Shown here piece after piece: positions 44,670 through 52,454 of a stretch of DNA of 64,000 nucleotides. The position numbers and the translations under genes were made by a program. The notes below the pieces were generated by a model. The model had not been told where the DNA came from. It searched no databases and saw only the letters and a list, made by a program, of their open reading frames with translations. Positions within the stretch are counted from its first letter, which is position 1; each line of letters begins with the position of its first letter. This stretch comes from Streptomyces venezuelae (GTDB lineage Bacteria; Actinomycetota; Actinomycetes; Streptomycetales; Streptomycetaceae): assembly GCF_008642315.1 (NCBI RefSeq), contig NZ_CP029192.1, positions 4,836,001 to 4,900,000 of the forward strand, written 5' to 3'.

Positions 44670-45434
44670 ATGGCCGACGCACCGTACAAGCTGATCCTCC
44701 TCCGCCACGGCGAGAGCGAATGGAACGCGAAGAACCTGTTCACCGGCTGGGTGGACGTCAACCTCAACGAGAAGGGCGAGAAGGAGGCGGTCCGCGGCGG
44801 TGAGCTGCTCAAGGACGCCGGCCTGCTCCCCGACGTGGTCCACACGTCGCTCCAGAAGCGCGCGATCCGCACCGCGCAGCTGGCCCTCGAATCGGCTGAC
44901 CGCCACTGGATCCCGGTCCACCGCTCCTGGCGCCTGAACGAGCGCCACTACGGCGCCCTCCAGGGCAAGGACAAGGCCCAGACGCTCGCCGAGTTCGGCG
45001 AGGAGCAGTTCATGCTGTGGCGCCGCTCGTACGACACCCCGCCGCCGGCGCTCGACCGTGACGCCGAGTACTCCCAGTTCTCGGACCCGCGCTACGCCAC
45101 GCTCCCCCCGGAGCTGCGCCCCCAGACGGAGTGCCTGAAGGACGTCGTCGTCCGCATGCTCCCGTACTGGTTCGACGGCATCGTCCCCGACCTCCTCACC
45201 GGCAAGACGGTCCTGGTCGCAGCCCACGGCAACAGCCTCCGCGCCCTGGTCAAGCACCTGGACGGCATCTCCGACGCCGACATCGCGGGCCTGAACATCC
45301 CCACGGGCATCCCGCTCTCCTACGAGCTGGACGCCGACTTCAAGCCCCTGAACCCGGGCGGCACCTACCTCGACCCGGAGGCCGCAAAGGCGGCAATCGA
45401 GGCGGTCAAGAACCAGGGCAAGAAGAAGAAGTAG
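44670..45434 (+). CDS. gpmA: 2,3-bisphosphoglycerate-dependent phosphoglycerate mutase
   Basis: The 254-residue enzyme interconverts 3- and 2-phosphoglycerate in glycolysis. The catalytic phosphohistidine motif is [12 protein letters not shown], with [32 protein letters not shown] and [17 protein letters not shown] as further family landmarks. The Lys-rich end (NQGKKKK) is usual in Streptomyces. A strong hairpin follows. Confidence 0.96.
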   Translation: MADAPYKLILLRHGESEWNAKNLFTGWVDVNLNEKGEKEAVRGGELLKDAGLLPDVVHTSLQKRAIRTAQLALESADRHWIPVHRSWRLNERHYGALQGKDKAQTLAEFGEEQFMLWRRSYDTPPPALDRDAEYSQFSDPRYATLPPELRPQTECLKDVVVRMLPYWFDGIVPDLLTGKTVLVAAHGNSLRALVKHLDGISDADIAGLNIPTGIPLSYELDADFKPLNPGGTYLDPEAAKAAIEAVKNQGKKKK

Positions 45435-45446
45435 CCCCGAACGGAG

Positions 45447-45485
45447 AAGCCCCCTACCAGCGGGTTTTCTGCTGGCAGGGGGCTT
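45447..45485. terminator. terminator between gpmA and the integrative element
   Basis: Arms AAGCCCCCTACCAGC and GCTGGCAGGGGGCTT pair with one mismatch around GGGTTTTCT. It can act for gpmA and for the leftward GIY-YIG gene. Confidence 0.8.
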
Positions 45486-45504
45486 TCAGTCTTGTGTGGG
45501 CCGT

Positions 45505-46236
45505 CTAGGGGCCGTCAGTCGATCTGGCTTGGTAGTTGATAGGTGCTTGAGGCGGTGTCCATGGCGGGCGCTTCCCTCGAACGTGCCGTAGGTAGGCCGC
45601 GCACCGTCGTATGTGACTGGCGCCTTGCGCAACCGTTGCCGCATCAGGGTGCGTGCGGCAGTCCTCCCAAGGGCCAACGCGGCATGCAGGGCAGGGCGCT
45701 CTGCGCACTATCCCATTTTCGTGCCAATCCAAAAAGTCGGGAACGTCCCCGTCCCAGGGGTGTTTCGTGGCAGCCCAATGCCACAGAGCGTGGTCCTCAT
45801 CATGATCAACGTTGAGCAGGTCATGTCCTGCCCACGTCTGTTTGAAGATCTCGTCCCTCTCGGCTATGAAGAGTTTTGCTCCGAAGCCGTAGGTCAGGGC
45901 ACCCATGAGCGGATCTTGCCTTAGATCTGCTATCCAGCGTCCCACCGGCGAATGGAGGGCTCTACGGTGCTCTGCCAACCGAGACATCGGGTTTCGTGTC
46001 GTCACGCCTACGTACCTAAGTTCGTAGCTATGCGGGTCCCAAAGTCCGTACACGACGCCACTGCGCGTTTCGACACTGAACCGGCGCATAGCTTGCCGCA
46101 GGCGTTCGTCAGGATTTCCACCGTCATCCGTCTCGTCGCGTGGGTAGCCACTTCGTACCCAAGCGGAGTAGACCGAAGCGGCATCAGCGAGGTCATCCGC
46201 GAGCTCAGCAGGGTCCGCCGCTCTCTTCCTAGTCAC
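45505..46236 (-). CDS. GIY-YIG nuclease-domain protein with C-terminal zinc finger
   Basis: The 243-residue protein has a GIY-YIG-like start (GVVYGLWDPHSYELRYVGVT, then RLAEHRRAL) near residues 60-95. At its C-terminus is the actinobacterial phage-type zinc finger CPACRVGPWEDCRTHPDA ending SHIRRCAAYLRH. Base composition is clearly lower in GC and codons such as CTA appear, unlike the neighbours. It lies directly downstream of int and is probably cargo of the integrated element. Whether it cuts DNA is unknown. Confidence 0.78.
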   Translation of the reverse strand: MTRKRAADPAELADDLADAASVYSAWVRSGYPRDETDDGGNPDERLRQAMRRFSVETRSGVVYGLWDPHSYELRYVGVTTRNPMSRLAEHRRALHSPVGRWIADLRQDPLMGALTYGFGAKLFIAERDEIFKQTWAGHDLLNVDHDEDHALWHWAATKHPWDGDVPDFLDWHENGIVRRAPCPACRVGPWEDCRTHPDAATVAQGASHIRRCAAYLRHVRGKRPPWTPPQAPINYQARSTDGP

Positions 46237-46272
46237 GCTTGGAAGCTATCGCCCGCCTCTGACAGAGATCAC

Positions 46273-47520
46273 TCACGAGTCCGTTGGTGCCAAGGCTGAT
46301 AGAGCGTTGTAAACGCTGGCGACAGCCTTCCTGGTTCGCTCGCGGCTGGAGGGCATCAGGTGCGCGTACACGCGGAGTGTCAGGCCAGGGTCCGAGTGGC
46401 CCAGGTACTCGGCAACGGCCTTGATGCTCTCCCCGGCGTCCAGGAGCACCGAGGCGTAGAAGTGCCTCAGGGCGTGCATGCCGTTCTCGCGTGAATCCGC
46501 GTAGGACTCACCTCGCTTGGGCGTCGGGATCACATCGGCAGCGGCCAGCGCGCGTTTCCACGCCTCCTCGTTGAGCGAGGTACGCCAGACATGCCCGCCG
46601 CGAGGCCCGGTGAAGATGAGTCGCTTGGTCACGGGAGACCCGTCGACGACCTTCCAGGGCAAGGTGACCTCGACCGGTGGAAACTCCTTCATGTGGGCGC
46701 GCAGAGCATCGGCGACCGGGCCAGGGAGCGGGACGTCCCGGAGCTTGCCGCCCTTGGGCGGAGCGAACACGGGCTTGCTCCGACTCAGCTTGAGCTGCTG
46801 GACCACATGGAGCGTCTCCGACTCGAAGTCGATCGCGTCGACGGCAACGCCGAGGATCTCGCCCTGTCGAAGTCCGCAACCGCCGCCCAGATCGACCATG
46901 GCCCTGAACCGCTCGGGCATGCCGGCCTGGACGGCGAAGACCCGTTCCGGCGTCCAAGGGGCGATGCGCTTGTCATCCACGGTCGGCGGCCGGACGGAGC
47001 GAGCAGCGCACGGGTTCCGGGGAAGGTGACCGTCGTCCACGGCCGCACTCAGAGCGGCGCGAACGTTGGAGTAGATCGTCCGGGCATACGAGCCACGGAC
47101 ACCGTTCTCCTGAAGCTGGCCCACCCAGGTGCGAATGTGCGCAGGCTGGAAGGAGCCAAGAGGACGTGAGCCCAGGTACGGGAAGGCGTGCAACCGAAGC
47201 TGCGACTCTATCGACGCCTGTGTGTTCGGATCCGGTGCGTGAGTCGCCCACTCCTCCGCGTACTGCTGGAACGTGACCCGGGCCGCGCGCGGGTCGATGT
47301 ACTGCCCTCGCGCCATGTCCGCCTCGGTCTGCGCCAGCCACTGATCAGCGAGGCGCTTCTGCCGATCGGGGAAACTCTTGGACTTCTCCGTACCATCCGG
47401 TCCGACATAGCGCGCGCGGTAGCGCATGCCCGAGCCATACCGCTCGCTCTTCACCTTCTGGATCTTGCCGTCGGGGGCTACCTCGGTCTTGTACCAGCGG
47501 TCTTGGATGTGTCCGGCCAT
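46273..47520 (-). CDS. int: tyrosine recombinase/integrase of an AICE
   Basis: The 415-residue integrase has an N-terminal SAM-like domain (FQQYAEEWATHAPDPNTQAS) and a catalytic domain with GLRQGEI (first Arg), HALRHFYAS (His-x-x-Arg), LGHSDPG (His) and the nucleophile Tyr in LRVYAHLMP. All catalytic residues are present. Its ATG overlaps the xis stop (TGATG), as in pSAM2-type elements, where repSA-xis-int are coupled. Confidence 0.94.
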   Translation of the reverse strand: MAGHIQDRWYKTEVAPDGKIQKVKSERYGSGMRYRARYVGPDGTEKSKSFPDRQKRLADQWLAQTEADMARGQYIDPRAARVTFQQYAEEWATHAPDPNTQASIESQLRLHAFPYLGSRPLGSFQPAHIRTWVGQLQENGVRGSYARTIYSNVRAALSAAVDDGHLPRNPCAARSVRPPTVDDKRIAPWTPERVFAVQAGMPERFRAMVDLGGGCGLRQGEILGVAVDAIDFESETLHVVQQLKLSRSKPVFAPPKGGKLRDVPLPGPVADALRAHMKEFPPVEVTLPWKVVDGSPVTKRLIFTGPRGGHVWRTSLNEEAWKRALAAADVIPTPKRGESYADSRENGMHALRHFYASVLLDAGESIKAVAEYLGHSDPGLTLRVYAHLMPSSRERTRKAVASVYNALSALAPTDS

Positions 47521-47759
47521 CAGGCAGCCACCCCCTGGCGCTGGGAGTCCACCCAGGCACGCACGTCGGCCGGGTCGAAGCGCAGGTGCCGACCGACACG
47601 GAACCCAGGGGGCCCGGTGCGCTTGCGGCGCCACTGGTAGACCGTCTCGACACTGGGCAAGTCGAAGATCTCCACCAGGTCGTCAGGAGTCAGGTACCGC
47701 GGAGGCAGGGCACGCGGCGCGTCGGACCGTTCGGCGACAGCGAGGCGTCGGTTACCCAC
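47520..47759 (-). CDS. xis: excisionase-like MerR-type HTH protein
   Basis: The 79-residue protein (GTG start) has the helix-turn-helix of excisionase/DNA-binding domain proteins: YLTPDDLVEIFDLPSVETVY, then QWRRKRTGPPGFRVGRHLRF. It overlaps the repSA fragment stop (GTGGGTAA) and the int start, so all three were translated in one chain. It would direct excision with Int. Confidence 0.9.
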   Translation of the reverse strand: MGNRRLAVAERSDAPRALPPRYLTPDDLVEIFDLPSVETVYQWRRKRTGPPGFRVGRHLRFDPADVRAWVDSQRQGVAA

Positions 47760-48280
47760 GGGTGGGTTCTCCTTCTGTTCCGGGGGCGGGTTCGAGGGTT
47801 TCGGTGAGCCAGGCTTCGGCGTCGGTGAGGCCCGTTCCGGCGTAGACCCAGTGGGCTAGGACGAGAGTCGTGCCGGGCCCGGTCTGGGTGTCGGCGGTAG
47901 CTTGGGCGCGGCGCCATTCGGCACGGGCGTCGCGGAGGGCGCCGAGGGTGGTCGAGTAGCGGCGGGACTTCGTGGAGAAGTGGCCGCGGAAGCCGAGCAT
48001 GTGGGCCCAGGCTCGGAGCCGGAGTTCTTCCAGTTCCTTGCGGGCGCCGAGGGTCCAGGCGGTGCGGATCATGCGGCGGGCGTGGTCGCTGATGTCGAGC
48101 TGGGCGAGTTCGGCGAGGAACTTGAGTGGGCGGTCCAGAGCTCCGGTGGCCGTCTCCGCGCCCTTGGTCGCGTACTTGGCGATGTAGGCGGCGACAGCCC
48201 GTTCGGTCAGCTCCTGGCCGCCGTCGAAGTCGGCCGATCGGATCGTGCGTACGCCGAGTTGGCGGCCGAAGGCGCCAGGA
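47752..48280 (-). pseudogene. repSA: C-terminal fragment of replication initiator RepSA
   Basis: From about 48275 leftward the frame matches the end of the AICE replication initiator RepSA: FGRQLGVRTIRSADFDGG, VAAYIAKYATKGAETATGAL, LRLRAWAHMLGFRGHFSTKS and RRYSTTLGALRDARAEWRRA. The upstream two thirds, including catalytic replication motifs, are gone and replaced by an ATPase gene in another frame. The stop overlaps the xis start as in intact elements. Confidence 0.85.
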
Positions 48281-48643
48281 GTCGGCGACCGAGTCGACGA
48301 GGAGCAGTCCGCGGCCGTGCGCGTCGTCGGCGTCGGGGTGCCTGAGTCGTACGTTCTCCGGGAGTCCCGGGTTGTGCACCTCGACCCGGAGGGAGCCACC
48401 CTCGCGGAACCACTCCACCCGGACGACCCATGGTTCGTCCGACCTGCCGTGGACGACGGCGTTGGTCACGAGCTCCGAGATCATCAGGACGCAGTCGTCG
48501 ACGGAGCAGGCGGGGTCGTAGGGAGCGATGAACTTCCGGAACCAGCGCCGCGCCCGAGGAACGGACTCCGCGACGGGGTGCAAGGTCATCGCGCCGAGAC
48601 GTGGCGACTCCTCGCAGGGATTGCGGTCGATTGTGTAGGCCAT
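48270..48643 (-). pseudogene. truncated histidine-kinase-like ATPase (anti-sigma type)
   Basis: From ATG 48643 the frame encodes a GHKL ATPase typical of Streptomyces RsbW-like proteins: VPRARRWFRKFIAPYDPACS, DDCVLMISELVTNAVVHGRS (N-box) and HGRGLLLVDSVADSW. Right after DSW it loses similarity where the repSA fragment begins in the +1 frame. The stop in its own frame lies only at 47690. This is the scar of a deletion. Confidence 0.78.
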
Positions 48644-48684
48644 CAGCGTCCCGCACCTCTCGCTCCCGAGGCCTGGCAGCTCGA

Positions 48685-48817
48685 CCTCTCTATACATCTC
48701 ACTCTGGCTGACATCTCTAGAGACGTCAATCGAAAACGCGGGAACATTAGACGACTGAGCCGGTGACTACTCGCAGCGAACGAACCCCCAACCTGTGGCC
48801 TAAGGTGTCTAGAGATG
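48685..48817. promoter_or_regulatory. three related operator-like sites between ATPase and korSA-like genes
   Basis: CATCTCTAGAGAC (48712-48724), its inverted near-copy GTGTCTAGAGATG (48805-48817) and a weaker copy CCTCTCTATACAT (48685-48697) share a CTCTAGA/TA core. The middle one sits in an 18-bp near-palindrome (48710-48727). GntR/KorSA repressors commonly bind such sites at their own promoter. Confidence 0.6.
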
Positions 48818-48837
48818 AGCGGGAGGAGACCTGCGGG

Positions 48838-49596
48838 ATGGCTCGTACCGAAGACGGACCTCGGCCCAAGTACCAGCGGATCGCCGACACTTTGCGCGAG
48901 GCGATCCAGGCCGGCCAGTACGGTCCCGGTGACCGGCTGCCTGGTGAGAACGACCTCATGGCCACGCACGGCGTCGCACGCATGACGGCACGCCAGGCCC
49001 TGGGCGTCCTTCGGGATGAGGGCCTCGCCGAAGCCCGGAAGGGCGCCGGTGTGTTCGTCCGCACCTTTCGCCCGCTGCGGCGCCGAGGCATCCAGCGGCT
49101 GGCCGAGCAGCAGTGGGGCAACGGCCGCTCCATCTGGGCGGCGGACATCGAGGACCGCTCCCTCGAGGTGGACCAGCTCACCGTGTCCGAAGAGGCCGCG
49201 CCTGAACGCGTCGGTGCCGTTTTGGAGTTGGGACCTGAAGAACCGGCGTGTGTGAGGCGCCGGCGTTTCGTCCTGGACGGCAAGCCCGTCCTGCTCGCGA
49301 CGAGCTATCTGCCCATGCCTCTGGTCGCCGGATCCGCGATCACCCGCGAGGACACCGGGGAGGGCGGAACGTACGCCAGGCTCGCCGACCTCGGCCACAA
49401 GCCGGTGCACTTCCGCGAAGAGGTTCGTTCACGCATGCCGTCGAAGGATGAGGTGACACGCCTGAGCATGTCGGAGGGCACCCCTGTCATGCTCATCTGC
49501 CGCACGGCCTTCACGGCCGAGGGCCGCCCCGTCGAGGTCAACGAAATGACGTTGGACGCCGCCTCGTACGTCTTGGAGTACGACTTCGACGCCTGA
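48838..49596 (+). CDS. GntR-family repressor with UTRA domain (KorSA-like)
   Basis: The 252-residue protein starts at ATG 48838 after GGGAGGAG. It has a GntR winged helix (KYQRIADTLREAIQAGQYGP, then HGVARMTARQALGVLRDEGL) and a C-terminal UTRA ligand domain (PEEPACVRRRRFVLDGKPVL, ATSYLPMPLV). In pSAM2-like elements the KorSA repressor keeps the pra/rep/xis/int genes silent. Here it is divergent from the remnant rep region with operator-like repeats between. Confidence 0.88.
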   Translation: MARTEDGPRPKYQRIADTLREAIQAGQYGPGDRLPGENDLMATHGVARMTARQALGVLRDEGLAEARKGAGVFVRTFRPLRRRGIQRLAEQQWGNGRSIWAADIEDRSLEVDQLTVSEEAAPERVGAVLELGPEEPACVRRRRFVLDGKPVLLATSYLPMPLVAGSAITREDTGEGGTYARLADLGHKPVHFREEVRSRMPSKDEVTRLSMSEGTPVMLICRTAFTAEGRPVEVNEMTLDAASYVLEYDFDA

Positions 49597-49617
49597 CCAA
49601 CCCCCTCGGGGAGGGCA

Positions 49618-49833
49618 TCACGGCGACCCCGAATCCGTGATGCCCTCCGCGAGTTGGCCCACCGCGTTGAGGATGCTCTGGCCGAAGTCCGTCGGGGCCA
49701 CCACCACTCCGAACGCCACCGCGAGCGCCACCGTCACCATCTGGTCACCCCGGCTTCTGGCCTGCACCTTGCGGCGCAGCAGGAAGAAGAGGATGACGGC
49801 CAGGAGCACCGCAACGTTGATCGTCAGCACCAT
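49618..49833 (-). CDS. small membrane protein of the integrative element
   Basis: The 71-residue protein begins MVLTINVAVLLAVILFFLLR, followed by a basic RKVQARSRGD loop and a second helix (VTVALAVAFGVVVAPTD). Short two-helix proteins of this kind recur in actinomycete integrative elements next to regulators and transfer genes. It is convergent with the GntR gene and marks the far side of the remnant. Function unknown. Confidence 0.75.
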   Translation of the reverse strand: MVLTINVAVLLAVILFFLLRRKVQARSRGDQMVTVALAVAFGVVVAPTDFGQSILNAVGQLAEGITDSGSP

Positions 49834-50014
49834 CGGCCAGGCCCCCTGCACGTGTGACGTCCCGGCCTTCCTGTGTAACCCAGAACTCCGGCCCGTGGCC
49901 GCCCGATTACCTGTAGTTGGCAGCAATGTGCTCTCTCGGGGCCGAATCGATGCGCGGCTCAAGCGATTCGCAGGTGGGGCTGGGCTGGTCCTCGACCGGT
50001 CCATAAGGCGGGCG

Positions 50015-51088
50015 TCACGGCACCGGCCAGATTCCCGTCCACGGGTGGTCGGACGGCATCGGGCCGGTCTCGCCCTTGCGCTTCGCCAGGCGGCGCCTCG
50101 CGATGTGGTACGCCCACGCGTGCGTGGCGACCTTCTTCTCCACCCCGAAGTGCCTGCCCGTCGCCGCCTCCAGAACCTGGTGGTACTCCTGGAGGAGGTC
50201 CCAGGACATGTTCTCGAAGTCGGCGTCGGCCCAGCCGTACAGGTGCTGGAGCTCGAACCGTACGGCGGCCAGGAACTCCATGTCGCCGCGGTCCTTCGGC
50301 TCCGTCCTGCCGCCGTGCGCGCGCACCCACTCCTGGACCTCCGGCGCCGCCCCGTTCCACTTGCTGCCCGAGTCCCTGATCTCCGCGTAGTCCACCCAGG
50401 CCCAGAACGCCTCCGCGTCGGCTATGTCGGGTGCCTGCCGGTGGTGGTCCGGGCAGAGCAGGGCGAAGTTGCGGACGTCCATCGAGCCGCCCAGCGAAGT
50501 GGGGACCGCGTGTGCGCGGTCCACCGGGGTGCCCCAGCAGATCAGGCACGCGGGGTCCATCCCCAGATAGTCGGCTATCGCCGTGAGCTTCGGTGGGGTC
50601 TTCCTCGCGTTCTCCGTCGTCCCGCGCGGGCGCAGGGGCAGGAGGGTCACGTCGTACCAGAAGCCCGAGTCGGCGGTTCCGGGCTCCTCGGGGTAGGTGA
50701 TGTGGAGCTCGTCCGGAACGTCGTTCCGCTGCCCGGCGGGGTTCTCCAGTCTGTGGAACGGCGTCGTCAGCTCGGTCAGGTACGGGAGCAGGTACCCCAT
50801 GGCGAATTCGCGGATGATCTCGATGGCATCGCGGTCGTAGCCCCCGGCGTCGTTGCGGTGGCCCTGCACTCTCAGGAAGAGGTGCCGGGGCTTGCCGGGC
50901 ATCCCGCGTTCCGCGTTCCGCAGGACCTCGAAGACGCGTCGGGCGCAGCGCTCGAAGTTCTCGTACACCGCCATGTCGTGGTACAGCAGGATCGCCTTCT
51001 CGACAGGCGCGGCTGCCGGACGTCTGCCGCGGCTGCCACCGCCGCTCGCCTTCTGGCTCTTCCTGCTTCGCTGCTTCTTCTTGGGCAT
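50015..51088 (-). CDS. HNH-motif protein
   Basis: The 357-residue protein starts at ATG 51088 with a basic stretch (MPKKKQRSRKSQKASGGGSR). In the middle it has CLICWGTPVDRAHAVPTSLG followed by FALLCPDHHRQAP, a Cys4-type HNH nuclease pattern. N- and C-terminal parts have no recognisable family. It may be a nuclease or a defence or mobile-element protein. It lies just outside the identifiable integrative element. Whether it belongs to it is open. Confidence 0.75.
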   Translation of the reverse strand: MPKKKQRSRKSQKASGGGSRGRRPAAAPVEKAILLYHDMAVYENFERCARRVFEVLRNAERGMPGKPRHLFLRVQGHRNDAGGYDRDAIEIIREFAMGYLLPYLTELTTPFHRLENPAGQRNDVPDELHITYPEEPGTADSGFWYDVTLLPLRPRGTTENARKTPPKLTAIADYLGMDPACLICWGTPVDRAHAVPTSLGGSMDVRNFALLCPDHHRQAPDIADAEAFWAWVDYAEIRDSGSKWNGAAPEVQEWVRAHGGRTEPKDRGDMEFLAAVRFELQHLYGWADADFENMSWDLLQEYHQVLEAATGRHFGVEKKVATHAWAYHIARRRLAKRKGETGPMPSDHPWTGIWPVP

Positions 51089-51256
51089 GGAGGGATGTTC
51101 GCGCGGGACGGCCGTGTCGCACACGGGTTCCCGCAAAGATCCCGACGTCCCCGCGCGCGTGTGCGCCGTTGATGCGCCCCGCCCCCGTGGGCATGGAATG
51201 GGCAACAGGCAGTACGTCGTACGCCTACGAGGTCGTACGCCCACGAGGAGGAGACC

Positions 51257-51382
51257 ATGGCCGAGTCCCCCACGCGCGAATACGTTCCCGAAGTCCCGCT
51301 GAGCGCCTGCGGATGCGGCCCGGGCTGCAGCTGCGGCTGCCAGTCGGGCGGTTCCTGCCAGTGCGGCGGCGGTTGCGGCTGA
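51257..51382 (+). CDS. 41-residue Cys-rich metallothionein-like peptide
   Basis: ATG 51257 has GAGGAGGAGACC before it. The peptide starts MAESPTREYVPEVPLS and continues with eight Cys among Gly residues in CxC and CxxC-like spacing (ACGCGPGCSCGCQSGGS, then CQCGGGCG). Cys positions are 18, 20, 24, 26, 28, 34, 36 and 40. This resembles a metal-binding peptide, for Zn, Cu or Cd. The frame is small but the ribosome site is excellent, and a terminator hairpin follows 25 bp later. Confidence 0.75.
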   Translation: MAESPTREYVPEVPLSACGCGPGCSCGCQSGGSCQCGGGCG

Positions 51383-51407
51383 CCCGCCGGAACGGGAAGA
51401 ACTGAGC

Positions 51408-51443
51408 GTGCCCCGCGCGACAACCTGACGTCACGCGGGGCAC
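51408..51443. terminator. terminator between the Cys-rich peptide and phoU
   Basis: Perfect arms GTGCCCCGCG (51408-51417) and CGCGGGGCAC (51434-51443) lie between two convergent genes. Confidence 0.75.
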
Positions 51444-51461
51444 ATACGGCAAACAAAGGGC

Positions 51462-52145
51462 CTACGCCCCTTCCACCGGCGCCTGCCCCGCGGGCTGTAT
51501 CTCGTCCGCGTGCTCACCCGTCACCAGGTACACGACCCGCTTGGCCACCGACACCGCGTGGTCCGCGAAGCGCTCGTAGTAGCGGCCGAGGAGCGTCACG
51601 TCGACGGCCGTCTCGATGCCGTGCTTCCAGCGGTCATCCATCAGGTGCTGGAACAGCGTGCGGTGCAGCTGGTCCATCTCGTCGTCGTCCTGCTCCAGCT
51701 GGAGCGCCAGGTCGACGTCCTTGGTGATGATGACCTCCGCCGCCTTCGCCATCAGGCGCTGCGCGAGCTGGCCCATCTCCAGGATCGTGGCGTGCAGGTC
51801 CCGCGGCACCGCCGAGTCGGGGAAGCGGAGCCTCGCCAGCTTCGCGACGTGCTGGGCGAGGTCGCCCGAGCGCTCCAGATCGGCGCTCATGCGCAGCGAG
51901 GTGACCACGATGCGCAGATCGGTGGCGACCGGCTGCTGGCGCGCCAGCAGGGCTATCGCACGCGCCTCCAGGTCGTGCTGCAGATCGTCGACCTTCTGGT
52001 CGGCGGCGATCACGCTCTCCGCCATCTTCAGGTCGGCGTCGAGCATGGCCGTCGTGGCGCGCCCGATCGCGGACCCGACGAGGCGGGCCATCTCGACCAG
52101 GCTGTCGCCGATCGAGTCAAGTTCCTCGTGGTACGCGTCCCGCAT
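51462..52145 (-). CDS. phoU: PhoU, phosphate signalling regulator
   Basis: The 227-residue protein has two PhoU three-helix repeats: DSLVEMARLVGSAIGRATTA...DDLQHDLEARAIALLARQQP (first) and LRFPDSAVPRDLHATILEMG...GRYYERFADHAVSVAKRVVY (second), each with the metal-binding ExxxD/ERxxDH pattern. It dampens PhoR signalling when phosphate is ample. It is divergent from phoRP with two PHO boxes and a tandem repeat between. ATG 52145 is the start. Confidence 0.96.
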   Translation of the reverse strand: MRDAYHEELDSIGDSLVEMARLVGSAIGRATTAMLDADLKMAESVIAADQKVDDLQHDLEARAIALLARQQPVATDLRIVVTSLRMSADLERSGDLAQHVAKLARLRFPDSAVPRDLHATILEMGQLAQRLMAKAAEVIITKDVDLALQLEQDDDEMDQLHRTLFQHLMDDRWKHGIETAVDVTLLGRYYERFADHAVSVAKRVVYLVTGEHADEIQPAGQAPVEGA

Positions 52146-52157
52146 GTGGCTGTCCCT

Positions 52158-52224
52158 CTCTCGGTACGTCTCAGGGGGCTGGCCCCTACACCTCTCGGTA
52201 CGTCTCATGGGGGCTGGCCCCTAC
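52158..52224 (-). repeat. 32-bp tandem repeat in the phoU leader
   Basis: The unit CTCTCGGTACGTCTCA followed by GGGGGCTGGCCCCTAC occurs at 52158-52189 and, with one inserted T, at 52192-52224. Each copy can form a GGGGC/GCCCC hairpin. It lies 13 bases upstream of the phoU start. Confidence 0.8.
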
Positions 52225-52263
52225 GCTCCCACGGTGCGGCCCGGACGCGTCCGTTTCCGGCAC

Positions 52264-52296
52264 CCCACATGAATCACCACCGTCATCAAGGTGAAC
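52264..52296 (-). promoter_or_regulatory. PHO box A between phoU and phoR
   Basis: Read on the minus strand, three 11-base units stand in a row: GTTCACCTTGA, TGACGGTGGTG and ATTCATGTGGG. They fit the PhoP direct-repeat-unit consensus GTTCACC at 11-base spacing. Confidence 0.75.
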
Positions 52297-52348
52297 TGTG
52301 GGCGACGCGTGACCGCCTCCTTGATCAACCGCGCCCCGGACCGCCGGT

Positions 52349-52381
52349 AGGAAGTGAACCGGCACCGTCCCCACGGTGAAC
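52349..52381 (-). promoter_or_regulatory. PHO box B between phoU and phoR
   Basis: On the minus strand the 11-base units are GTTCACCGTGG, GGACGGTGCCG and GTTCACTTCCT. Two units match GTTCAC closely. With box A this gives PhoP binding able to control both phoRP and phoU. Confidence 0.8.
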
Positions 52382-52454
52382 TCTGGGCGACGAGTGTTCG
52401 AGCGGGTACCCGTACGGCTGTGACCGGCTCTTACTCGGCGCATAACCTTGAGGC

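Noticed and set aside
45435..50014. tRNA gene or attL/attR repeats bordering the integrative element
   Set aside because: I looked for a T-loop (GGTTCGAATCC-like) and for direct repeats near both ends and found none I could defend.
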